Of a stretch of 64,000 bases of DNA, positions 34,339 to 43,461 are shown piece after piece. This DNA is from Bacteroides sp. (GTDB taxonomy: Bacteria > Bacteroidota > Bacteroidia > Bacteroidales > Muribaculaceae): positions 34,636 to 98,635 of the forward strand of contig JAAVEA010000027.1 of assembly GCA_014801535.1 (NCBI GenBank), read 5' to 3'. The position numbers and the translations under genes are program-made. How positions within the stretch are numbered: the stretch's first letter is position 1; each line of letters begins with the position of its first letter. The notes under the pieces were generated by a model that saw nothing but the letters and a program-made list of their open reading frames with translations, was not told where the DNA came from and did no database searches.

Positions 34339-34434
34339 GGGCGAGCGACCTACATCGCACCGCTACAACCCGCTACCCTTGCTTCGGTCAAGACCTGGGG
34401 GATTCACGGGGAGCAAGTCGTGTAGGACTCACCC
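34339..34434 (-). ncRNA. ffs: signal recognition particle RNA (small bacterial type)
   Basis: The ends pair: GGGTGAG with CTCGCCC, and CCTACA with TGTAGG. The apical part CCCCCAGGTCTTGACCGAAG then CAAGGG has the form of SRP domain IV: the AGGTC side, a short loop and the GAAGCA side, to which Ffh binds. Length is about 96-100 bases, right for the small type that lacks an Alu domain. A perfect promoter (TTTG-20-TAATTTTG) puts the start at about 34434. The RNA scaffolds co-translational targeting to the membrane. Confidence 0.9.
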
Positions 34435-34438
34435 GATG

Positions 34439-34470
34439 CAAAATTACTACTTTTTTTCTATTTCGCCAAA
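34439..34470 (-). promoter_or_regulatory. promoter of the SRP RNA-tRNA-Thr transcript
   Basis: Minus strand: TTTG at 34470-34467, 20-base spacer, TAATTTTG at 34446-34439. Both elements are perfect. It overlaps the last codons of the upstream glycosidase gene. Confidence 0.85.
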
Positions 34471-36774
34471 TTTTTCAATCACAATCTTGTCTAAGATTGC
34501 ATGATTGGTGTCGATATTCATGTTCTCATCTTCCGGTAAGTAGATGATTCCCAGAGAATGTTTACCTTTTTCCATAGGTATCACAACAGTGTTGCTCATT
34601 CCCCAGTCGTTCCAGTTTGCAACTCCTCTATGGGGCAACACCATTGTTCCGGCCTTGTTCCCGTCGAGTGTAAGCGTACGGATTGCAGCCTTGTTCTCGG
34701 TATTCACCGGGCCATTACCGTTGGCATATCGGAGCGAAACGGAATATACAGCAGTCTCCGGAACGTCCACAACCACTTCAAGCGGAGCGGACTGGCGGTC
34801 GATTTCAACGAATTTTCCATTGGAAGTCCCTTTCATAGCCTCGCCCGGCTGATAAGAGACCTCTTTCGAAGTCATTGCGGAGGCATATCTGTCGGAGGGG
34901 AACGAAACATTGATACGTTCGCGATTGCTTTTAGGCTCGGAAGCGAAAGATTGAGTGCCGTCGCCTGCAACCCCGATCACCTGCCATTCGCCGGCTTCAA
35001 CAGCGGGATATGACGTCTCGCGTGTTTCCGCCACAACCTTACCATCGCGCAGCACAAGATATTTTCCGATATATTCAATCGGATTCCACTGCAGCATGTT
35101 CAGCACAGGCACTTCGGCAGAAGCCTTGGATTCATCATGCGTGAGCCATGCTACAGGAGTGAGGGGTGCCTTGCTGTTGGAAACGCGGTTAAGATTCATC
35201 GGAGTGATGGGTTCATTGTCCATCTCTACCTCTATCTTGCAATTTCCTTTCAGTTTTGAGGCCGGTATGACAGCCGTAGGGTTAAGCTCTTTACCGTTAA
35301 GAGTCAGTTTCTTCACGTTAGCACCATAACCATTGACAGTTATATCGAGTTTTGCACCGCGATAGTCGATATTATCAAGCGAGCGGCTTCCTCCGAGCGA
35401 CTGAGGCACAAAGGGAGCTATTCTCAAACCATCCTCTTCAAAATGAATACCGAACAGAATACGCATCGTTATGCCGAGATTGCCCGAGAGCGACCAGAGC
35501 ATGTTGGAGGAATTGAGTTCCGTGAAATAATCGCCATTGTCAAGGTTAAGATTCTCCTTATTGGTTGCGAACAACGCCGCCGGACGGAACACCGAACCCA
35601 TTCCCTCAAGCACTCCCGCCTCATTGCCGGCCTTTGCCTGAGCCAATGTCCAGTATGAAGCTACGAATGGCCAGAGGGCATTGTTATGATAATTGGGTAT
35701 ATCGGAAATCTGGGGATAGAACACCGGAGGGCCGAACGGGGTCTGAGGGGCACGCTGCGACATCTCTTTCTGATGTGCTTCGGGAGCCACATCATAGAGG
35801 ATTGACAAGGCGGCTCCAAGACTTTCATGACGGGGATTCAGGATCTTGTTGTCGCGACCGTAGGTGTACATGCCGTAATAACCTTTGTCATCCATCCAGA
35901 ATGTTTTGTCGATATTTGCAGCGAGTGCGGTTGCTTCTGCATGGAATTTGGCTGCCTCTTTCTTTTTACCCAATAATGATGCCATTCTCGAGGTGGCTTC
36001 AAGAGCGGCTGCATACATTACATTTGTACCCATCGCCTCACTTTGGGAAATATCGGCGGTCTGCATCCAGCGCGGATAGCTCTGTTCGCGCCAGTCGATG
36101 AATGAGGTCTCCCCTTTCACAAGACCATTCCGACTCATTACTGTCTTCGCATCCTTTTCGAGCGATCTTACAGCTATAGGATAAACCGTCTCCAACCATT
36201 TTTTATCTCCCGTGACCTTATACACTTCATAAGCAGCAAGCACCCACACCATTCTGTCGGTAGAGATAGGCCATGCTCCTCCCGAGCCGGTGTCCTGAAT
36301 TATCTGACCGCTCTTATTCACCTTCTTCATCAATGAAATCATCGAAGCCTGAGGCTGAAGAGCCGCCATTGAAAGGATGATGGAATAGCTTACATCGCGA
36401 GTCCACACTCCTGCCCATTCCTTACCGGTGCGGAGAGTGGTATCGGGTTCCACGGCATTCACCATTTCGTCGAGACCCATATTGAAGATAGCCTCATGAA
36501 GCAGATTGCCGGTGGTGAGCTTTGGATAGGAGCTTATGTCGTTTTTACGGTTCCATCTCTGTTCGACAGGCATAAAATATCCGGGGCGCCCTTTATAGGT
36601 GGAGCGGATCTCTTCACCGCTTTCAGCCCATGCCTTAAATTCGTTCTGATAGATGGTATCCCCCACCCATCTGTATGCATCCGTAGAGACTATTGTGCCT
36701 TTCTCAACAGAAGCCATGACTCCCGCCGAGCTTCCGGCCAGAGCGGTCATTAACAGATAAATCCCTTTTTTCAT
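34447..36774 (-). CDS. six-hairpin (alpha/alpha)6 glycoside hydrolase with C-terminal CBM-like domain
   Basis: 775 residues from ATG 36774, with a signal peptide ending near GVMAS. Residues about 100-480 are an (alpha/alpha)6 toroid: EWAGVWTRDVSYSIILSMAAL, DTGSGGAWPISTDRMVW and IPNYHNNALWPFVASYW carry the aromatic/acidic patches typical of these folds. A beta-domain follows (to about 560). The C-terminal about 130 residues (PLEVVVDVPETAVYSVSLRY to HAILDKIVIEK) resemble a CBM6/35-type beta-sandwich. I cannot name the GH family. It is exported, probably to the periplasm. It follows rnr by 43 bases. Confidence 0.8.
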   Translation of the reverse strand: MKKGIYLLMTALAGSSAGVMASVEKGTIVSTDAYRWVGDTIYQNEFKAWAESGEEIRSTYKGRPGYFMPVEQRWNRKNDISSYPKLTTGNLLHEAIFNMGLDEMVNAVEPDTTLRTGKEWAGVWTRDVSYSIILSMAALQPQASMISLMKKVNKSGQIIQDTGSGGAWPISTDRMVWVLAAYEVYKVTGDKKWLETVYPIAVRSLEKDAKTVMSRNGLVKGETSFIDWREQSYPRWMQTADISQSEAMGTNVMYAAALEATSRMASLLGKKKEAAKFHAEATALAANIDKTFWMDDKGYYGMYTYGRDNKILNPRHESLGAALSILYDVAPEAHQKEMSQRAPQTPFGPPVFYPQISDIPNYHNNALWPFVASYWTLAQAKAGNEAGVLEGMGSVFRPAALFATNKENLNLDNGDYFTELNSSNMLWSLSGNLGITMRILFGIHFEEDGLRIAPFVPQSLGGSRSLDNIDYRGAKLDITVNGYGANVKKLTLNGKELNPTAVIPASKLKGNCKIEVEMDNEPITPMNLNRVSNSKAPLTPVAWLTHDESKASAEVPVLNMLQWNPIEYIGKYLVLRDGKVVAETRETSYPAVEAGEWQVIGVAGDGTQSFASEPKSNRERINVSFPSDRYASAMTSKEVSYQPGEAMKGTSNGKFVEIDRQSAPLEVVVDVPETAVYSVSLRYANGNGPVNTENKAAIRTLTLDGNKAGTMVLPHRGVANWNDWGMSNTVVIPMEKGKHSLGIIYLPEDENMNIDTNHAILDKIVIEKFGEIEKK

Positions 36775-36817
36775 CGGTATTGTCAGTATATCAGTATTGT
36801 GATTAAAAAGCGTTGTT

Positions 36818-39043
36818 TCACTTCTTTTTCTTCCCTTTACCTTTCCCTTTCTGAGAGCGCGGTTCGTGACGTTTTCCGGGTTTGCGCTCCTCAAGTGGCT
36901 TATTCGGATTGCCGGTGTCGGTTATAAGCGCGAAATCAAGCTGCTTGCGTTCGAGATCGGCACGCGCCACCTGCACCTTCACCTGATCGCCGAGTGTGTA
37001 TTTATTACCATGCCTGCGTCCTATCAGACAGTAGTTCTTTTCATCAAGGTCGTAATAGTCATCGGCGAGGTCGCGGATAGGCACAAGCCCTTCACACATA
37101 TTTTCGCTCACCTCAACGTAGAAGCCCCATTCCGTCACACCTGAAATCACACCGTCGTAGATCTCACCCAGGCGATCGCGCATAAATTCAACCTGCTTGT
37201 ATCGTATGCTCGAACGCTCCGCATTGGCGGCAAGCTGCTCCATATCGCTGGAATGCTTGCATTCATCCTCAAGTTTCAGCACATCCACGCTGCGGCCTCC
37301 CTCGGCGTAACGTGCAAGCAGACGATGAACCATCATATCCGGATAACGTCTGATCGGAGAGGTGAAATGAGTATAATAGTCCATCGCCAGACCATAGTGG
37401 CCTATATTTTCCGTGGTGTAGACAGCCTTGGCCATCGACCTTATGGCAAGGATGGAGAGCATGTTTTCCTCACCTTTACCCTTGACATCGCGCAGAAGCC
37501 GGTTGACGCCTTTGTTGATTTCTTTCGCACGTCCGTCGGTCGGTACTTTATAACCGAAACGGGAAGCGATGAGCGATAGATTGCTGAGTTTTTCGGTGTC
37601 GGGTTTGTCGTGTACCCGATATACAAAGCTCTTTGCTTTCTTTCCTTTACCCACTTTCCCTATCGATTCGGCAACCGTGAGATTGGCGAGAAGCATGAAT
37701 TCCTCAATAAGTTTGTTGGCATCTTTAGATTCCTTGAAGTAGACGCTGACAGGCTTACCATTCTTGTCTATCTCAAATCTGACCTCCGCGCGGTCGAACT
37801 CAAGCGCACCGGCATCATAACGTTTGCGACGCAGATGTTTGGCGAGATCGTTGAGCACACCCAATTCGCGTGCATAATCTCCTTCACCTTTCTCTATGAT
37901 TTCCTGAGCCTCCTCGTATGTGAACCGTCGGTCGCTCTCTATTACGGTGCGTCCGATGCGGCTGTTGATCACATTGGCCTTGGCATCAAGTTCAAATATA
38001 GCCGAGAATGTAAGCTTTTCCTCATTCGGACGCAAGGAGCAGATACCGTTCGACAAGCGCTCGGGTAGCATCGGTATGGTTCGGTCTACAAGGTAAACGC
38101 TTGTGGCTCTTGATTTGGCCTCTTTCTCGATGATGCTGTTAGGTTTCACATAATGGGTCACGTCGGCTATATGCACTCCCACTTCCCAGTTGCCGTTAGC
38201 AAGCTGACGGATGGAAAGGGCATCATCAAAGTCTTTTGCATCGCGCGGGTCGATGGTGAATGTGGTGACCTTACGGAAATCTTCTCGTTTCGCCACCTCC
38301 TCGGGTGTGATTCCGGCATCAATCTTCTCAGCTGCTTTCTCAACAGCAGCAGGATATTTATAAGGCAATCCGAACTCTGCGAGAATGGCGTGCATCTCAG
38401 TGGTGTTATCGCCCTTCTTACCCAGTATGTCGATCACTTCACCACGCGGGTTCATCTCGTCGTCACGCCACTGGGTGATACGGGCCACAGCCTTGTCTCC
38501 ATTCTTACCGCCGCGAAGCTTACCCTTGGGAATTATAATGTCGGCGGCAAGGAATTTTGAATCTGTAACCAGCGATGCGTAGTTCTTGTCTATCTTCAGT
38601 GTGCCTATGAAGGTCTGATCCTTGGCTTCAAGAATTTCTATCACCTTAGCCTCAGGTGCGTATCCTCTGCGTGCGGCAGAGACCATAACCCTTACCTTAT
38701 CACCGTTCAACGCATGCATTGAATTGCGTTCGGCCACATTTATCTGTTCATCGTCTATGATGACAGCATTCTTACCGTTACTCCTCCTGACGAAATAGCC
38801 TACATTTTCAGTGCCTAATGTCCCTTTAGCCTTATATTTGCCAAGATCCACTTCCGAAATCACATCGCCTGCGGCAAGCTCGTCGAGAAGATTGATAACA
38901 TCCATACGGTTGGCCGGATTTGTGGCGCCGATGCCGAACGCTATCTGTTTATAATTAAAACTCTGTTTATTCTGTTTCTGCAGAAACTCCAGAATGAGAT
39001 CCTGCAGTTCTTTCTTTTTTATTCGCTTTGTCGTCTTTACCAT
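36818..39043 (-). CDS. rnr: ribonuclease R
   Basis: 741 residues. A processive 3'-5' exoribonuclease that degrades structured RNA. An N-terminal winged-helix/cold-shock region (about 1-230) precedes the RNB domain with the catalytic acidic run TIDPRDAKDFDDALS, plus HIADVTHYV and SNGICSLRPNEEKL, and HFTSPIRRYPDMMVHRLL. The S1 domain is near 630-710 (GEIYDGVISGVTEWGFYVE). The C-terminus is a basic tail (EPRSQKGKGKGKKKK) as in E. coli RNase R, probably RNA-binding. ATG 39043 is clear. TATTTTTG at 39212-39205 on the minus strand is a possible -7. Confidence 0.96.
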   Translation of the reverse strand: MVKTTKRIKKKELQDLILEFLQKQNKQSFNYKQIAFGIGATNPANRMDVINLLDELAAGDVISEVDLGKYKAKGTLGTENVGYFVRRSNGKNAVIIDDEQINVAERNSMHALNGDKVRVMVSAARRGYAPEAKVIEILEAKDQTFIGTLKIDKNYASLVTDSKFLAADIIIPKGKLRGGKNGDKAVARITQWRDDEMNPRGEVIDILGKKGDNTTEMHAILAEFGLPYKYPAAVEKAAEKIDAGITPEEVAKREDFRKVTTFTIDPRDAKDFDDALSIRQLANGNWEVGVHIADVTHYVKPNSIIEKEAKSRATSVYLVDRTIPMLPERLSNGICSLRPNEEKLTFSAIFELDAKANVINSRIGRTVIESDRRFTYEEAQEIIEKGEGDYARELGVLNDLAKHLRRKRYDAGALEFDRAEVRFEIDKNGKPVSVYFKESKDANKLIEEFMLLANLTVAESIGKVGKGKKAKSFVYRVHDKPDTEKLSNLSLIASRFGYKVPTDGRAKEINKGVNRLLRDVKGKGEENMLSILAIRSMAKAVYTTENIGHYGLAMDYYTHFTSPIRRYPDMMVHRLLARYAEGGRSVDVLKLEDECKHSSDMEQLAANAERSSIRYKQVEFMRDRLGEIYDGVISGVTEWGFYVEVSENMCEGLVPIRDLADDYYDLDEKNYCLIGRRHGNKYTLGDQVKVQVARADLERKQLDFALITDTGNPNKPLEERKPGKRHEPRSQKGKGKGKKKK

Positions 39044-39307
39044 TTCGTATTATATACATTAGTTGTCATACCGTCATCCCGACGGGATGAGGAGAGCGGT
39101 TTCTATTTATATTTCTTTTAGTTAACAGCAGTTGAGCCAAGTCATGCAATTAAATTTACATGCAATTATCATGCCGATTCCCAACGTGCCTATATATTAT
39201 AACACAAAAATAACATTTTTTATTTATTATAGCACTTCAATATATCCCTCCAAATAAATTATTTTTCATAACTTTGCATGGGAATTTAAGAGACTTTTAT
39301 CGTGAAT
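39044..39307. other. divergent spacer rnr / VTC gene
   Basis: 264 AT-rich bases. A plus-strand -7 element TAACTTTG at 39269-39276 serves the VTC gene; a minus-strand TATTTTTG at 39212-39205 may serve rnr. GTCATCCCGACGGGATGA near 39072-39089 is a small palindrome (TCATCCCG/CGGGATGA). I see nothing else. Confidence 0.5.
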
Positions 39308-40090
39308 ATGATTGATCTTGCCATAATTGACTCCTTTAGAACCATCTCCCTGAAGGATATGGGAAAAGTGAAGCTGATGAATCGTATCGACACCAAGTAT
39401 GTCACTACGCTTGACAAGATCATCGAGCTACTTAAAATTCTCTCCGGCAATTATCTTATTCAGCAAATCGAGGGACGCTCAAACATGCCTTACTATACCA
39501 AATATTTTGATACGCCCGATGTGCAGATGTTCTATCAGCATCAGCGCGGTAAAATGAACCGCCAGAAAGTGCGTATCAGATTATACGAAGACTGCAACAC
39601 CCCTCCCTTTATCGAGATAAAGACCAAGAGTAACAAGGGACGCACCAAAAAGAAACGTGTGGCAATGGAACCCGGCTCTGAATTATTCCACTACGATAAT
39701 TTCTTTAATCTTTTCTCCCAGTATGATCCTGTCTCACTTATTCCTCAGATTGAGAATCATTTCTACAGAATTACTCTGATAAATAAGGAGATGACTGAAC
39801 GTATCACGATCGATACCAATCTTGAATTTCATAATTTTATAACCGATAAGGCTCTCAGCCTCGATAACATCGGAATAATCGAATGGAAAAGAGATGGACA
39901 TAACGGCAAATCCGGTTTTGAGGATATTCTCAGAAGCCTTAAAATCCAACCTTCAGGTTTCAGTAAGTATTGCATAGGGATGGCGGTGACTAATCCGGAG
40001 CTGCGTCAAAACCGGCTTAAACCAAAATTAAGAATGATCAAACGTCTTGCTTCCGCATCACGCAAAGACGTAAATACAGACAATCTATAA
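39308..40090 (+). CDS. VTC-domain (polyphosphate polymerase-like) protein
   Basis: 260 residues from ATG 39308; a GTG two codons earlier is less likely. The VTC tunnel fold of triphosphate-tunnel metalloenzymes is indicated by LMNRIDTKYVT (basic tunnel start), YFDTPDVQMFYQH, KVRIRLYED and EIKTKSNKGRTKKKRV, GIIEWKRDG near the end. Eukaryotic VTC makes polyphosphate; bacterial forms are unproven. It is followed by a DUF4956 membrane protein eight bases later, and a CotH-family gene converges on the pair. This VTC-DUF4956-CotH grouping recurs in many bacteria. Confidence 0.9.
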   Translation: MIDLAIIDSFRTISLKDMGKVKLMNRIDTKYVTTLDKIIELLKILSGNYLIQQIEGRSNMPYYTKYFDTPDVQMFYQHQRGKMNRQKVRIRLYEDCNTPPFIEIKTKSNKGRTKKKRVAMEPGSELFHYDNFFNLFSQYDPVSLIPQIENHFYRITLINKEMTERITIDTNLEFHNFITDKALSLDNIGIIEWKRDGHNGKSGFEDILRSLKIQPSGFSKYCIGMAVTNPELRQNRLKPKLRMIKRLASASRKDVNTDNL

Positions 40091-40098
40091 TACCTAAA

Positions 40099-40761
40099 AT
40101 GGAAAATATTCAGATTTATAATGTGCCACTGCTGAATCTTCAAGGCACTGCTCAACTAATATTCCGATTCCTTTTCAACGCCTTTTTCGTGTGGCTGATC
40201 ATCCATGTCTTCTACTATCGGAAAAGCAAGAAAATAAACTACTATTTCACATTCTCCCTTATCAGCGTCAGTGTCTTTTTCCTTACCTACATGTTGGGAG
40301 GGGTGAAAATAAAGATAGGGATGGCTCTCGGGCTCTTCGCCATCTTCGGAATTATCAGATACCGCACGGAAGTGATTTCGGTGAGGGAAATGACATATCT
40401 CTTTGTAATCATCACACTCTCGGTAATCAACGCAATGGCTGTAAAGCTCAGTTATTCCGAACTATTCACCGCCAATCTGCTGTTTGTGATCGCAGTCTGG
40501 CTGTTCGAAGGGTCTCACAGAATCAAACGTGTGTCGTGCAAATATATACTTTACGACCGGGTTGACAATATAAAACCGGATCAATATAACGAATTACTGG
40601 AAGAAGTGAAAAACCGCACCGGCCTCGATATAATCAACATCGAAGTGGGAGCGATAAATTATCTGAAAGACACGGTGATGCTAAAGGTTTACTACAGGCT
40701 GCCGAAAGATGAGGTCAATACAGTTGACACACAGATGAAACTTCCACAGAACGATGAGTAA
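40099..40761 (+). CDS. DUF4956 membrane protein
   Basis: 220 residues. Four hydrophobic segments (about 20-42, 50-68, 74-88 and 100-135) are followed by a cytosolic alpha/beta domain (about 145-210: ILYDRVDNIKPDQ, LEEVKNRTGLDIINIEVGAINY). The segment FAIFGIIRYRTE is the family signature: a Phe/Gly-rich turn then basic residues. Its function is unknown. Close coupling to the VTC gene suggests it carries product or substrate across the inner membrane. The gene ends 20 bases before the convergent CotH gene. Confidence 0.88.
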   Translation: MENIQIYNVPLLNLQGTAQLIFRFLFNAFFVWLIIHVFYYRKSKKINYYFTFSLISVSVFFLTYMLGGVKIKIGMALGLFAIFGIIRYRTEVISVREMTYLFVIITLSVINAMAVKLSYSELFTANLLFVIAVWLFEGSHRIKRVSCKYILYDRVDNIKPDQYNELLEEVKNRTGLDIINIEVGAINYLKDTVMLKVYYRLPKDEVNTVDTQMKLPQNDE

Positions 40762-40780
40762 GCCGTATCTACCCTACTGA

Positions 40781-43297
40781 TCAATAACCGAGAGAGCTGA
40801 AATATTTCTTATTCTCCTCCTCGGTTATTTTCAGATATTTACGCAAGTCGTTCAACATCACCCGGGGTTTATCGGCAAATTTCTTGCGGAAATCATTTAT
40901 ATTACGTTCCCATTGCTGATAGGTCAACTGGGGCCACCGATCGCAATTGAGCTTCATTTCAGGGCGTATCTTCTCCACCAGTCCGTTGAACACGGTCGTG
41001 GCATTTGCCGTGGAGAATGTGTTGGCAAGATGATGTGAGAGTCGCTGAAGAAACAGAGCGCGAAAATCCTTATTTTCCAATAGCTTATTGATAAGTATAT
41101 TATGCGCCGTCACATTTGATTCGGCAGCGGTGCCTCCCATCGAAAGATAATACTCGGCCGCCGGTTTATAACCTACCCATGTGGCATCGAGATCATAGAA
41201 AATAAAATGCCATTTCCGGTCGCTCTCAGGAGAGGTGGAACGCACATAGCGGATATTACCGACATCTGTATTGCCGGAGTAGATCTCCCCCAACTTATAG
41301 TCTATAAGTCCCTGAAGATCGACATTTCTCTTGATGTGATCGTAGTTCTCCGGAGAAGTCATATCATGATTTGACACATATCTGATCAACTCGTTGTATG
41401 CCGTTTTTGACCCCTCTTCATTATACCCCTTCGACATGATGATATTGATGGAGTCGTTGGGAATATCGAGTTTACGCGCCACAAAATGTTTGTCTATCTT
41501 CTCGCGCATATAATAGAGACCGAAGTATTCACCATTTATATACAAAGCCACCGGACGGTAATTCTGCACCAGCAGTTCCGGACTCTGCGCCTTCATCAGA
41601 CTCGTAAAAAACTCATCTCTCACCATGCAGCGGTTATAGTCTTGTGAGCCGGAACGCAACACAAGGTCTTTAAGTCCTATAGTCTCTCCATTGTCAAAGA
41701 AGTCATAATCAAGTTCCGAATCGCCATACACACCCCGGAATTTCAGACGGAACGATTTCTTATCTTCATTGCGCGAATACCCTCCGAAAATCTTCAGGCC
41801 GCAATCGGTGGAGAAACCTTCTTTCCCATCGAAAAGCTCGACATGCGCGTCCTTTGTCCAGTCTTTCCAGAAATTTGCCTCCATATGGGGCCATTCTTCC
41901 CCATAGTCCGGGCCATCAACATATATCCCCTTGTTATAATCATACAGATCAGCCTTATTGACCGCTATATTCATAACGGCCAAGTCGTGTTTCACTCCGG
42001 GAAGATATGTTGCGGTGGCCACGTTGCTTCGCAGGTTCGCACTGTCTCCTTCGGCAAATGTCCGGACAACAGTTCCTTTAGTGATAAGAATCGAATCGCC
42101 CACCAAAGGAGAAGAAGCCGTGGGCACCCTGCCGTCGAGTGTGTAGTGAACCACCTGGCTCTTATTTTTAAGACGCAGACATATCTTCTCATCATTACTA
42201 TATACTCCCGGTTTTTTATCAAACTGCGGCGCTTCAGCTATGAAGCGCCGTCCGTCATCGCCATTCTCCTCATTACGCGAGGGTGCGGAATAGTAAAAGA
42301 AGCCTTTGCGACCTGCGGCCCGGCCAATGGAGCCTCCTATTGTGGTCATTTTTGCACACACCCCGTCTACAAAATCTCCATCTTTGCTTAACACCAAGGT
42401 TTCGGAATCTCCTGTCTTTATGGAGGCATGAAGAGGATTATTGGGATTTCCTTTATTTCCGGCCAGCCTTATGGTTATAAATTCACCGGGCTTCAACATT
42501 TTTGAAGGGAGTTGCCAATATTCCTCATTTTTTCCGAGTTTTTTCGAAAGACTGTATTCAGAGAGGTTTATGTCGGTGTCACCTGTATTTTTAAGTTCCA
42601 CCCAGTTTTCGTCTGAACTTTTAGCGCGGCTCATCATCTCCCATATACGCAATGGATCCTCCCTTTGGCCTTCCATCGTCTCCATAGCTTTTTCATAACC
42701 CTCACGCGTATTTTCAAAGCCCGGACTCTGCCAATATGTGGGCTGATATGTGCTGTCAGACTGCAATGCCAATGATTGATCGGGAGCAAGCCGCCCATAT
42801 GTGACCTCCTTCAGCACCTCTCCTCCGGGAGCTAAGAAACGCACGGTCGCACCATCCTTAGGAAGCTTAAAATCTGCCGACAGAAGCTCTCCATATTCCG
42901 CGCTCTTACCTTTATCTGCAAAAACAACTATACATTTCCCTCCTCCGATCGTAACATCGGGAAATTCCCAGGTAAGAATCTCTTCCGCCTCATCACCGTT
43001 ATGATCAGCTGAAGCTTGTTTTGTCTTGCTGCCCCCATTGTTCTTTCTCACTACCTCCAGACTGAAGCCCTCCAAGTTGACTGAATCTTTCGAACAGTTT
43101 TTCAATTCTATCCAATCAGAGGGTTTCTGAGTTTCGGTAATCAGCCCCGTGCGGTTACGAGACATCAGCTCATTGATAACTATATGTTGTGCTTTCTCTA
43201 TACGTTCCTTGTCTCCTGCACCGGTCGCACACGAAAACAGTGTCGTCAAACATATGGTCAGCAGACCACATAACGCAAAGTCATTTCTTCTATTCAT
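40781..43297 (-). CDS. CotH-family lipoprotein with two lamin-tail domains
   Basis: 838 residues from ATG 43297. Lipobox TTLFSC gives a lipid cysteine at about residue 22. Two lamin-tail beta-sandwiches come first (about 38-170, HIVINELMSRN and DWIELKN; and about 215-320, WVELKNTGDTDINLSEYSL). A chitobiase/Fn3-associated domain follows (VHYTLDGRVPTASSP, about 375-430), then the CotH kinase-like domain (about 440-800): SFRLKFRGVYG, VLRSGSQDYNRCMVRDEF, YFGLYYMREKIDKHF and FIFYDLDATW. CotH proteins resemble protein kinases and can transfer phosphate. It converges on the VTC-DUF4956 pair. Confidence 0.9.
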   Translation of the reverse strand: MNRRNDFALCGLLTICLTTLFSCATGAGDKERIEKAQHIVINELMSRNRTGLITETQKPSDWIELKNCSKDSVNLEGFSLEVVRKNNGGSKTKQASADHNGDEAEEILTWEFPDVTIGGGKCIVVFADKGKSAEYGELLSADFKLPKDGATVRFLAPGGEVLKEVTYGRLAPDQSLALQSDSTYQPTYWQSPGFENTREGYEKAMETMEGQREDPLRIWEMMSRAKSSDENWVELKNTGDTDINLSEYSLSKKLGKNEEYWQLPSKMLKPGEFITIRLAGNKGNPNNPLHASIKTGDSETLVLSKDGDFVDGVCAKMTTIGGSIGRAAGRKGFFYYSAPSRNEENGDDGRRFIAEAPQFDKKPGVYSNDEKICLRLKNKSQVVHYTLDGRVPTASSPLVGDSILITKGTVVRTFAEGDSANLRSNVATATYLPGVKHDLAVMNIAVNKADLYDYNKGIYVDGPDYGEEWPHMEANFWKDWTKDAHVELFDGKEGFSTDCGLKIFGGYSRNEDKKSFRLKFRGVYGDSELDYDFFDNGETIGLKDLVLRSGSQDYNRCMVRDEFFTSLMKAQSPELLVQNYRPVALYINGEYFGLYYMREKIDKHFVARKLDIPNDSINIIMSKGYNEEGSKTAYNELIRYVSNHDMTSPENYDHIKRNVDLQGLIDYKLGEIYSGNTDVGNIRYVRSTSPESDRKWHFIFYDLDATWVGYKPAAEYYLSMGGTAAESNVTAHNILINKLLENKDFRALFLQRLSHHLANTFSTANATTVFNGLVEKIRPEMKLNCDRWPQLTYQQWERNINDFRKKFADKPRVMLNDLRKYLKITEEENKKYFSSLGY
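40783..40829. terminator. hairpin at the convergent ends of the DUF4956 and CotH genes
   Basis: AATAACCGAG (40783-40792) pairs exactly with CTCGGTTATT (40820-40829), followed on the plus strand by TTC. It lies within the last codons of the CotH-family gene, so it would end the plus-strand transcript inside that gene's antisense. The loop of 27 bases is long. Confidence 0.5.
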
Positions 43298-43349
43298 CAC
43301 AATATGAATACAATATAAAATCCATCTTTACTCAACCTCACTTACGATG

Positions 43350-43403
43350 CAAAGTTATGGGTTGTTATATGCAAAGATAGCATTTTTATAAAAGACTTTC
43401 AAA
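43350..43403 (-). promoter_or_regulatory. tandem promoters of the CotH gene
   Basis: Minus strand: TTTG at 43403-43400, 20-base spacer, TATCTTTG at 43379-43372, a perfect pair. A second perfect -7, TAACTTTG, lies at 43357-43350 but has no -33 partner at the right distance. Confidence 0.7.
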
Positions 43404-43461
43404 TAATACGGATGAATAAGTGAAAAAAACCGGATTCATAATAAGGAAGAGTGCCGCTCAA

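Noticed and set aside
36775..36894. 40-residue upstream extension of the glycosidase
   Set aside because: It overlaps the RNase R 3' end and precedes a clear signal peptide starting at 36774.
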